Origin: Paenibacillus_AB hodogayensis
Lineage (GTDB): Bacteria; Bacillota; Bacilli; Paenibacillales; NBRC-103111
Assembly: GCF_039536325.1 (NCBI RefSeq)
Contig: NZ_BAAAYO010000010.1
Span: 806,001-870,000 of the forward strand
DNA length: 64,000 bases
Direction: 5' to 3'
In this document: positions 8,330 through 19,200 of the stretch, piece after piece
How positions within the stretch are numbered: position 1 is the stretch's first letter
How the letters are laid out: every line of letters starts with the position of its first letter
The notes under the pieces: generated by a model
Told to the model about the DNA's origin: nothing
Databases searched by the model: none
Seen by the model: only the letters and a program-made list of their open reading frames with translations
Made by a program: the position numbers and the translations under genes

Positions 8330-9340
8330 ATGTACGATTATCATCATTTGCGTCATGTCAAGGAACAGGTCGCTTCCAAGCGCGCGCTCTGGATTACGCT
8401 AATACTGACCGCCTTTTTTACGGTCGTGGAAATTGTCGGGGGGCTCGCCTCCCATTCGCTCGCCTTATTGTCGGATTCGGCCCATATGGTGTCCGACGTG
8501 ATCGCTCTCGGGCTGAGCATGACCGCCATCTACTTGGCTTCCCGTCAGCCGAACGCCCGTTTCACATTCGGATTTTTGCGGTTCGAGATCATCGCCTCGT
8601 TCCTGAATGGCTTCGCTCTCTGTCTCATCGCCGCCGGAATTTTCTACGAAGGCGTGCGCCGGGCGCTTCATCCGCAGGAGATCAACCTGTCGCTGATGCT
8701 GACCATCGCCTCGATCGGCTTCGTCGTCAATCTGGTGCTGACGATGGTGTTGAGCCGCAGTATGAAGGAAGAAGACAACCTGAACGTCAAAAGCGCGCTG
8801 TGGCATTTTATCGGCGACCTGCTCAGCTCGATCGGCGTCATCGCCTCGGCTATCCTCATATCGTTCACCGGCTGGGGGTGGTTCGATCCGCTCATTAGCG
8901 TCGTGATCGGCGGCATCATTTTTATCGGCGGGGCCAAAATCGTCAAGGAATCGTATCTGATTCTGATGGAATCCGTTCCGGACAAATACGACCTTGATCA
9001 AATCCGCGCCTCGATAGGCGATGTGGAAGGCGTCGAGGATGTGCATGAGATGCATCTGTGGGCCATTTCTTCCGATCATTACTCGTTGTCGGCCCATGTG
9101 TTTATCGACGAGCGGGTACAGCCGTTCTGCGTCATTCTGGCGATCAACGAGACGCTGCAGCGCCAATACGGCATCGCACACTCGACGATCCAGATCGAGC
9201 ATGCGACGATTCATCCGCATGGGGAATACGGCAAGCAATTTTTGCTCCATAAGGAAGAGGAGGAGCGGGCGCGGAAGCTCCGTCACGCATCCGGACCGGT
9301 TGAGAGCCGGCAATTTCTTGAGGCTGGTGCTCAGCCGTAA
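8330..9340 (+). CDS. Cation diffusion facilitator (metal/H+ antiporter)
   Basis: 336 aa, ATG at 8330 preceded by AGGTGA. Six membrane segments. The metal site residues are visible: the HxxxD of segment 2 in LLSDSAHMVSD and the HxxxD of segment 5 in LWHFIGDLLSS. A cytoplasmic C-terminal domain follows (VEGVEDVHEMHLWAISSDH), then a His-containing charged tail. These proteins export Zn2+, Co2+, Fe2+, Mn2+ or Cd2+ in exchange for H+. The His at both sites favours Zn/Cd/Co-like selectivity in general, but the perfect PerR box upstream makes ferrous iron or manganese efflux under peroxide stress a real alternative. Monocistronic, with a terminator after it. Confidence 0.9.
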   Translation: MYDYHHLRHVKEQVASKRALWITLILTAFFTVVEIVGGLASHSLALLSDSAHMVSDVIALGLSMTAIYLASRQPNARFTFGFLRFEIIASFLNGFALCLIAAGIFYEGVRRALHPQEINLSLMLTIASIGFVVNLVLTMVLSRSMKEEDNLNVKSALWHFIGDLLSSIGVIASAILISFTGWGWFDPLISVVIGGIIFIGGAKIVKESYLILMESVPDKYDLDQIRASIGDVEGVEDVHEMHLWAISSDHYSLSAHVFIDERVQPFCVILAINETLQRQYGIAHSTIQIEHATIHPHGEYGKQFLLHKEEEERARKLRHASGPVESRQFLEAGAQP

Positions 9341-9436
9341 TGAGGCGTCCCAAACGGGCGTATCGTTGCCGGTCGCCGAAGCTGCATCGTCTTCTTTCGG
9401 AACCGATCATTAATCATTTGTCCCTCTTGACGTGAA

Positions 9437-9477
9437 CAAAGCCCCGGCGCCGCTTCATCGGCGGTACCGGGGCTTAA
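9437..9477. terminator. Convergent terminator hairpin (CDF / protease)
   Basis: AAGCCCCGG (9439-9447) pairs with CCGGGGCTT (9467-9475), with further pairing inside. It is placed between two convergent genes; T-runs are short on both sides. Confidence 0.6.
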
Positions 9478-9535
9478 AGCCGTCATCGGCCATGGTAAGG
9501 GTGTCTTTTCGCCCAAAGCGGAAGCCGTTGCCGTT

Positions 9536-10213
9536 CTAGTTCGGCAGCAAACTCCGCATGTCTTCCATGGGGATGACCAGATGAATATTATTTATCGTCC
9601 GCAACGAGCCGGAGACGATCCCCGCCAAATTGCCGTACCGGTCGAGCACAGGGCCGCCGGACATGCCGCTCGCCACCTGGGCCGAAATCAGAACGCGATC
9701 CCGGCCGTTGATCTCCGCCTTGGGCGAGCTGACGATTCCCTCCGTAATAATCGGAGTGTTGGCCATCGGATAGCCGATCGCAAACACTTTCTCGCCGTAT
9801 TTGAGCGCCGATCCGCGCTGCGGAACGGCAGCGTAGCCGCCCTGCTCCTTCTGAGCCGCAGCAGGCTCCGGCAGCTCGATGAGAGCGGCGTCGGTCGCTT
9901 CGTCGTACCCGACGACCTTGATCGGGCTTACCGTGCGCCCGTCGGGAAAAACGCCTTCCAGCCGTTCGCCGTCCTTAACGACATGATACGCCGTCGCCGC
10001 GAGACCGCCGGGGGTCAGAACGACCCCCGTCCCCGTCGCCTTCACGGAATCGTCGTCGCGCAAAATCCGCAAGTAGAAGACGGCGTCCCCGCTCCGTTCG
10101 AAGACGGCTTCCGCGTCGAAGACGGCAGGCTCGTTCGCCTGGACATTGGCGAACAGAAGCAGGCCCGACAGCAAAGGAAGAAGCAAACACCAGATTACTA
10201 TCGTTCGTTTCAT
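9536..10213 (-). CDS. Secreted trypsin-like serine protease (HtrA/S1C-like, no PDZ)
   Basis: 225 aa with a signal peptide (hydrophobic residues about 5-26, cut near ANVQA). The catalytic triad is readable: His in LAATAYHVVKDG, Asp in YDEATDAALIEL, Ser in VASGMSGGPVLDRYG. The chain stops just after the protease fold, so there is no PDZ domain, unlike DegP/HtrA. It starts 30 bases after the giant GLUG-SLH gene and shares its direction, so it is the last gene of the giant surface-protein operon. A role in processing or quality control of those proteins is likely from context but not shown. Confidence 0.88.
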   Translation of the reverse strand: MKRTIVIWCLLLPLLSGLLLFANVQANEPAVFDAEAVFERSGDAVFYLRILRDDDSVKATGTGVVLTPGGLAATAYHVVKDGERLEGVFPDGRTVSPIKVVGYDEATDAALIELPEPAAAQKEQGGYAAVPQRGSALKYGEKVFAIGYPMANTPIITEGIVSSPKAEINGRDRVLISAQVASGMSGGPVLDRYGNLAGIVSGSLRTINNIHLVIPMEDMRSLLPN

Positions 10214-10243
10214 CGATCAGCCGCCTTCCTCCAAGCTTCCCGC

Positions 10244-13200
10244 TTATTTCAATGCAGGCATAATGTAATCGTAAGCCCAATGGTCTGCGGTCAGATCGCT
10301 GAACCGTGCCGGCAGGCGCTCGTTTTTCATCCCGATGATCCGGTTGATGACGACGACAGCCTGCGCCCGCGTAATTTCTCCGTCCGGCATGAACGTGCCG
10401 TCCGGGAAGCCGTCCACATAACCGGCCTTGGTGAATGCATTGACGTATTTTTCCGCCCAGTGGCCGGAAACGTCAGCCAGCAGTGTCTCCCCCGCATCGG
10501 CGATATCCAGCTTCAACACTCTGGACATCATCGCCACGAATTCGGCGCGCGTCAGCCCGTTGTTGCCGCGGAACGTACCGTCCGGATATCCTTCGATCAG
10601 GCCGGCGGAAGCGAAAAATGCGACCAGCGGCTCGGCGCTTTCCTTAACGTCCTCCAGTAGGCCGGCCACCGTTACGTCCTCTCTGTCCAGCAGGGGCTCC
10701 AACGCCTCTACCAGCTCGTACCTCGTAAGAGCCGCATCGGGCTTGAAGAGCCCGTTCTCGTAGCCGGTCATATATGGAATGCGGCCGGCCTCGCCCTTCA
10801 TGTCGAATTTCGCTTTCTCGACCTCATAGGAGAACGTCATCACCCGATCGTCCTTATCGGTAATCGCCTTGATTACGGTGTTGCCGGTAATGATAATCCC
10901 GTCCTTGTAAACCGCGCTCTTCTTGGTCGGCACGCTGCCGTCCGTCGTATAGTAAATGATGCTGCCCTTTGGAGCGGTCAGCGTCAGCTTGCTGTTCAGG
11001 GCTATGGTCACCGGCGTTTTCCCGTCCGATTTTACGGTATTGGAGCCGATCTGCATCGTAATGTCCGGTGCCGGCGGAACGTAGAAGCCTCCGCCTCCTC
11101 CGACAGCTTGCCGCGAGAATGTGCCGGTCAGCACCTCGCTCGGCTCTTTGCCCGCGACCATCGTGACCGCCCGGATCGTTCCCGAATCCGATAGCTGGAT
11201 CGGCCCGTTATACAACGTAGAGTTAGTTCCGGGCTGACCGCCGTTCAAGGTATAGTAAATGCGGGCCGACGGCTCGTCGGCGGACAGCGTCACCGACAAC
11301 GATCCGGTGAACGTCCGGCTCGAGGTGCCGAATACCGGAGCCTTGGCCGTCTCTTCGTATAACGGCGCCGGGGCGTTCAGCACAATCGGACGGCTGTAGT
11401 CTTGAACCGTTACGCGCAGCTTGGCCGCATCTTTGGTCTTCAGCGTCCCTTTGATCGTTCCCGCCGCGTCGACGATGGATAGAGCTGCCGCATCTTCGGC
11501 CGACCAGACGACCTTGTTATCGCGGGTCAGCTCGAAAGGAGAGCCGATCCGGTGCACAAGATCGGAGTCGTTCAGCACGACGGCGGCTGCCGCGAGCTTC
11601 GATACGTCTTGTCCGGCAAACGACGCCAGCTGCGGATAGAAGCCCTGCGCAGACCTCCAGGCCGCCGCATCGAGGCCGGCGGGCAAGCTGCTTCCCGTCA
11701 GCTGGCGGGCGGACAACCCGATCGCTTCCCCGACCGCTCCGTCCGCGCGCGCCCCGGATTGGTCGTAATAAGCCGTTGCGTCCTTGAGCATCTGTTTGTT
11801 GAAATAAGCGTTCGAGATTGTCGCCGCCGCGTCTTTGCGGCCGGCGATGCCGCCGAACTGCGCTTTGCCGCGCTTGATTTTGCCCTCTACGGATGCGGTC
11901 GCTTCGCCAACATAGACCGCTCCGGCGATGGAGCCCCGCTCCGCATAACCGGCGATGCCGCCGGCCTTCGCTTCTGCCAAGCCGTTTGCTCCGACTTTCC
12001 CGGAAGCGTAAACCTGAACGACTTCGCCGCGGTTCGTACCCACGATCCCGCCGGCAATCGCATGATCCCCGCCGGCGCTCACGTCCATATAGGAGAAGCC
12101 GTTGCCAATATAGCCGACGGGCGCGTTCTCTCCCACGAGGCCGCCAACAGAGACGGTTACCGCCGACAACGCCGGTCCGACCGCATTATCGATCGCCGCG
12201 CCGCCCGTGTAGACCCGCTCCAAGCGCCCTTCGTTGTAGCCGGCGATTCCGCCGGACGGACCGCCTGTCGCCGTTACAATACCCAGGAAGGACGATCCGG
12301 TTATGGCTCCTCCATTAAAACCGATCAGACCGCCTATAAAATCGGTGCCATTCACGGTACCGGCGATCACCGACACGTCGTCGATGGAAGCGCCCGGATG
12401 GTTGATTCCGGCAACGATCCCCGCTTTGGACCCCGCCTGCACTTCCGCCTGCATAAAGCGGATGTTGGCGACGCGTCCGCGGTTTTCGGCTATAAAGCCC
12501 TGCAGGTCGGCGGCCGGTTTCGTCAAACGGAATCCCGTGATCGTATGGCCCTTCCCGTCCAAAAATCCGCGGAAGTCGGCGAACGGCTTCCATAAGCGGC
12601 CGCTCAGATCGATATCCGCCGCAAGAACGATCCGGGCGATCTCCGGCTTCTCCGTCGCGTCCCGCTTGAACAGCCGGTATAAGCCGAGGGCCGTAGGGTC
12701 GTTATACAAGGCGACCGCCCCGCCGAGCTGCTGCGCGTTATAAAGCGTCAGCTCCGCCCCCTTGGCATCGATCAGGAAGGCGGCGTCGAGATCGAAGCTC
12801 CAATCGCCGAACGCATAATTGCCGAAAACATCTTGTCGGCTTACGTCCGCCGAGCCGCCCTGATTGTAGCCGATCGGGTTCATACCGCCCAGATAGGCGG
12901 AGCGAATCACTTTACCGTCCCGGAACTGGTAGCCGACCAGCGAGCCTTTATACACGTTGGCTCCGCTAACGTTTACGGCTATATCCGGTTCGCGTGCGAA
13001 TACGTCCTCCAGCGTACCGTCGTTATAGCCGACGAAGCCGCCGGTATACGAGCGGGTCGCATGATTGATCCCGGTCGTCGCGATGCTGCGCTGCGAGGAA
13101 TAGGCGTGTCGGATGACGGCCCGCCGCTCCACGACTCCGGCAAACCCGCCGCTGGCCGTATCGAAGCCCGTATTCGCCGCATTGCCGGTCGCATAGGCGT

Positions 13201-16200
13201 CGACAATGACGTAACGGTCCACCGAGCCGGCAAAGCCGCCGACGTACGAGCCGGTAATGCCTTTGACGGCGACCGCTCCTGTAGCGTACACCCTTTCCAT
13301 CCGCGCGTCGCCGATGCCCGCATCGCCGAGCAAACCGGCAAACCCGCCCGCATGGATCGTGTTGTCCGGATTGTCGCATAAAACCTCGACCGGAATGTCC
13401 GCAAAGGAGTCCGTTACCGCGACCGCATCGCCTCTACCGACAAAGCCGCCCACTCTTGTAGCCGGAACCGCGCCCGGATTGCGCACCGCGGCGCCGATCG
13501 CAATTTTTTGCCCGTTCGGAGCGGTTATGCGGGTATAATGGATCGCTCCCCCCGTTGCCCGCCCTACGATTCCGCCGACTTCGTAGACAGTTCCTGCGCC
13601 GGCCGTGATGCCGTTCTGCGCCCACGAGCCGACGATCACGCCGTCGCTTGCACCCGCGATGCCGCCTGCCGCAATCGTTCTGGCCCCATCCGCCAACAGG
13701 TCGGAGGTCGATTTGGCGCTGTAAATGGAAGCTGTCCGGTTCTGGCCGACGATGCCTCCGACGAACAAGTCCGCGCTGCTGCCCGATCCTTTCGCCTCGA
13801 TCGTCTTGGAATGAACGTTTGCTTCATAAATGCCCCGGTATAACGGAATCATGCCGCCGAAGTCCAGAGACGCATGGACATCGTGCGAAGCGATAACCCC
13901 TGCAATGCCGCCGACGGCGCTCGTCCCCGATCCGATGACGGCGATGTCGGATACGACATCGGACTTGTACAAAATAGAGTGAACCGCCTTGCCGACGATC
14001 CCTCCCGCCGTCACGTTCACGCCGGACGCCCGCAGCGTCGCGTCGAATACGGCCTGATGCACGGCTGCGTTCGTCAGTTCCCCGGCGATGCCGCCGGCCA
14101 GCGCTTCGGCGCTTGGCTCGAGCGTGACGAGAACGATTTTGTCGACCTTTACGTTTTCCATATCGAACTTGTTAGTGCCGCTTCCTTCCTTGCTGCCGAC
14201 AATCCCCCCGACCGTACCGTTTGCCGATATCGTCCGGCCTTCGCCGGTAGCGGTAACCGTCGCATTGCGGATCAGGCCTCCTGCCTCCGACCGGCCGATC
14301 AGGCCGCCCGCAACCGAGCCGGCGCCCTTCGCTTCCAGCACGCCGTCGGTAAACGTGACGGCCAGCCCATCCGCCGTGCCGGATATTTGACGGCCGATCA
14401 GACCGCCGAGCGTATTGCCCGCTCCCGCGGCATAGATCCGATAAGCCGCATTGATCGGACGGCTGATGCCCGATACGTCCCCGGACTGCTGCCCGATCAG
14501 GCCGCCTACGGTCGCGTTGCCCGCCAGGCTGCCGATGCTTCCTTCGGTTATGGTGAATTGGTACAAGCCCGGATGAAGCGCCATGACATTATCGCCGACA
14601 AGCCCGCCGGCAATCGAACCGGTACCTGTCGCCTCAATGCGGCTGCCGCCTTCCAGCGACAGCGAAATCGCCTCGAACGTTCCCGTATTCCGGCCCAGCA
14701 CGCCGCCGACGGTGCCGCCGCTAACGGTCGAGCCGTTCAGCAGCTTGATCGAGATACGCGATACTTTCCCTTGATTCACCCCGGCCAGTACGCCGGTAAA
14801 CTGCTGCCCGGCTACGGACAACGGCTCCATCACGACGTTATCGACTTGTCCCTTCGGGCCGATCACCCCGAACAGCCCGGAGTACGTCTGATCGGGAATC
14901 AGGCTTAACCCGTCGATCAGATGCGCGTTGCCTTCCAGCTTCCCTTGGAACGGATTCGCCTCGCTGCTGCCGATCGGCACCCACTGCTTCGATTGAATAT
15001 GAATCGGGTTGGCGATCCGCACGATCCGGTCTTCGAAGGAAAACCGCTCGACGCCGGGGAACGAGCCGTTCACGACGGCCGCCAGACCGGCCAGCTCGGC
15101 CTCCGTCCGGATATCGTAATAAATGGCGTCCTTATCCCGCATATACCAATTGATGTTCGCGTTGACGTCGCTGCCGCTGCCCCCGTCTCCGCCCGTGTTG
15201 GCGCTGCGGTACAGCTCCGGATATTTATAGTCGGATTTCAGCGAGCCGTACTTCCACGTATCGCTGAAATCCCAGGTGGACAAGGCCGGGAAAATATCCC
15301 GTTCCTTGAGCGTCGAGGCCAATATCGTGCTCAGCCGCACATGCACCTGCAGCCAACGATGATTGCCTTCCGCAAAGTCCGGCAAATCGTGGTTGATTTT
15401 CTCGTCTTCGTCTTTGACGTAATAGTTTTTGTAGAGCAGCTCCTTGCTCGGGTTGTCGTATCGTCCGGCAAAGCCGCCGGCATAAGCTCCGCCAGCTGCA
15501 TATACTTGACCCGCCGAATAGCTGGTCGTCACCGTCCCGTTGACGATTCTGCCGATAAAGCCGCCGGCGTACGAATAGTCGGCGCTAGCCGTGACTTCCC
15601 TGGCGGCATACGAATTCGTAATCGCTCCGCCGGCATGCTCGCCGACGAGGCCGCCCACGACCGAATAGATGCCTTCCGCCGTTACCTTGGAGCCGTTATA
15701 CGATTTGTCGATCGTACCGCCGCCGCTATTGCGCCCGACGAGCCCGCCGAGAAAGACGGATTGGCTGTCCGTGCCGGTCGCGCGACCGACGATGTCGATG
15801 TCCACGTAGGAGGACAGCACGCGGCCTTTATTGTGACCAACCAAGCCACCGCCCAACGTATCGCGGCCTTCGATCGTCAAGTTCGCATTGGAGTACGTGT
15901 AATAAAGCGTTCCGGCTTCCGTGTTCAAGCCGACCAAACCGCCGATCGTGCTGCCGTCGCCTTTGACGGCTACGGGAATTTTATCGGCGATGCTGTTGTT
16001 CGCCACAAGCGTACGGTTTTCGCCGACCATGCCGCCCGTGACGGAGGAAGGCGCGGCTACCTGCACACTGCCGACGATGCGGCTGTTCTGAATCGTGCTC
16101 ACCGCCGTCGCCGGATTCAGGCCGGCATCGCCCTCGCGCGCATCGTTAAGGCCGACAAAGCCGCCGACCGTAGGCGATACGGCGCCCGCATTAACTTTGA

Positions 16201-19200
16201 TGCTCAGGTCCGCCATGTAATTGTTGGCAATAATGCCCGTATTGGAGCCTCGGTTGTAACCGGCGATGCCGCCGACGACGGTTTCGCCGCCGTTTACGAC
16301 CAGATTCACCTTCTGGGTCGACAACCGTTCGATTTTGGTTTTCTCGCTATACCCGGCGATGCCGCCGACTGAACTGGACACGCTTGCCGCGGAGGTGGAA
16401 ATCAGCACATTTTCCGCATTCGTCAAGGTTGCGTCGCCGGCGATTTTACCCTGCTCGATCCGACCGGCGATGCCGCCAACCGCCACCTGTGCGGCCTGTA
16501 CGGACAATATCGCATAGTCCGGCGCGACCGCCGTTACCCGCGGGTTCGTAATGTCCGTCGTTTTGGCCCATCCCACGATGCCGCCTACGAACGAGTTCGG
16601 AACCGTCGTCGTCACAAGCGGCTCCTCGCCCGCCGTCACCAGCGCTCCGCTCACGACAGCCGCGGCAGCGCCGCCTGCGGGCGCTTCCGAATGTCCGGCC
16701 ACCCCGCCTGCCTCGGCCGCCATGCCTTGCACGGAAATGACCGCATGACGACTTTCGCTGTTTTCCAGCGTGCCGGAATTGCTTCCGGCTATGCCGCCGA
16801 CCCGGTTGGAAGCGCCGCTAGAACCGATCGCGATCCGCTCGGCCAGCCCTCTCTGCGTGAAGCCGCTATTTTCCCCGAACAGACCGCCGACCCGGGCAGC
16901 CGTTCCTTGCGAATCAAATGCGATTCCCGACGCGACAAGCGGATGCTCGCCCGTTCCGTGCACAGCTTCCGCCGGAATGGTTCCCGGGGCGACATCGTAA
17001 ACGCCGGCAATGCCCCCCGCCCTGGCATTTGCCGCCGTAATGCGGAAATCCAGCTGCTCGGTTTTCACATATGCGATAGGAGCGCGGCTCGCGCCGAACG
17101 CTCCGCCTATGCGGCTATCGTCGGACTTGATCTCGAATTTCAGCTGCTTGACCCGCACAGGCGTACCGGCAGCGCCTACCGACGCCTCGCCCGTCAACGA
17201 GCCGGCTACGCCGCCAAGCGTATATTGGCTCCGGCCGCTTTCGTTCAGCAAGCCGACGTTCTCGACGGCGCTTGCGGCAATCGTCAGGGCAGCTTCGTTC
17301 TGCCCGACGATCCCCCCGGCCGTCAGCCGGTCGATGCCGTCCGGAGCGTTGCGCACGTCCGCTTCCACACGCACGCTGTAGCCGTCTGCATAAGCCGCGT
17401 CTCCGACCGTTGCCGCTTGGATGACGCCTTGCGCCTTACCGGCTATGCCGCCTGCCGAGCCGTCCTTCGTCCGGACGGTCAGCTTCGTGAAGACGACGGC
17501 AGCCGTATCGATCGTTCCTTTCGAATAGCCGGCCACGCCTCCGATTACGCCGTCGGCCCGAATGGCCGCGTAGTCGGCCGCCGTATTGCCGACCTGAACG
17601 CCGGTTATCTTGCCTCCGTCCATATAGCCGGCGATGCCCCCCGTGTACGCGTAGGAGCCGCCGGTAGAGGTCAGCTTGCCCTGGAACGACGACTGATTGA
17701 CCGTTCCGCTGCCGCTGCCGTTGACGTAATAGCCGACAATGCCGCCGGTGCTGATCGTGTGGCTCGCATCCGATGCGGCGCCCGTTACCTCGATTTCGTT
17801 AGTGAAGGAAGCGCCGGATATCGCCTTATCGGCGCCTTCATTCGGCACGAGCCCGATAAAGCCGCCGGTATACAGCTTCGTTTGCCCGATTACCGTTATT
17901 TTGGCGGTACTGTATACGTTGCTGCTCGGCTCGCCCGACGTTCTGGCATAAGCCCGGTTGCCGACAACGCCCCCCGTATACAACCCGGTTCCGCCATGTA
18001 CCGTTATGGCCCCGCTGTTACCGTAAGCTTGAGCCGCCGGATGGTCGAACAGCACGCGGCCGCCCGCATAGCCCACCAGACCGGCCGTGTAAGCTTCGTC
18101 CGGCTTCGCCGCCAGAGCTCCGCCCGATACGGCAATCGGCGCCGTGTTTTTGGCAAAGCCGCCGAACCGCAAATCGCCGGTAATGTGTCCGATCAGACCG
18201 CCGGTATACATCGGGCCGCTGCCCGTTGCCGTAATGCCGACGGTATTCACATAGCTTTGTTCCCAGGTAAAGGAGCTGGCGATCAGACCGGCAAGCCCGC
18301 CGGTATGAACGTTGGCGCCGCCGTGGTTGACGACGGGCGCCGTATTGGCGAAAGCCAGAGAAAACACGGGATCGATTTGCTGGGCCGTTATGGCGCCTGC
18401 GAGACCGCCCGCATACGTGCCGCTCGCCGACGCCGCTTCGATCTCGACCGCTCCGCTGTTCGTCGTATTGTTCGAGAACGAAGCCTCCCCGCCCGCTTTG
18501 CCGACGATACCGCCAGCATAACCGGTCTGCCCGCCGGCAATCTTGACGGCTGCCGTATTAACGAGCGGCGTATTGTCCTCAGCCATAACTATCGACCCGA
18601 GCGCGGACCCGGCGATACCGCCGGCATGCAGCGCCCCGCTGCCGCTCACGCCCACCGCCCCGTTATTGGTCGCTTTCTTGACTTTCAATCCGCCGTTATC
18701 CGCACGGCCGACGATACCGCCCGCATGGGCGTTCGCTCCGCTTACGGTGACTGGTGCCTGATTGAACGAATTCGAGACGCTTCCTTCGCCCGAACCGACG
18801 ATGCCGCCTGCGTAGACGCTCGTCGACAGTGCATTGACGTTCAACGCGATCTGATTCGTCACATTGTACACCGCGCTGTTGTTGATCATCCTTCCGACGG
18901 CTGCGCCGGCATACAACCCGCCGTACACGTCGTTGCTCACGCTTCCTCCGTAGACGTTCTCGGTTACCGAAATCGTGCCATTGCCGGCGAATACGAAGCC
19001 GCCGACCGTTCCGTTGTCCATGAAACCGACGAGCCCGGCGTAAATAGCGCCTCCGGTGATGCTCATGCCGGACACCGTAAACACTTGCCCGCCTTGGGCG
19101 ATCAAGCTGCCCCTGAACGGGCTGGATGCCGTACCGATCGGCACCCAGGCATAGGCGGACAAGTCCAGATTGCGGTCAACCTGCAGCAATTTGCCGCTGA

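Noticed and set aside
8274..8399. Leader peptide of 41 codons with AAGGAG before the CDF gene
   Set aside because: Its ATG lies inside the TATAAT of the likely promoter, so it would not be in the transcript.
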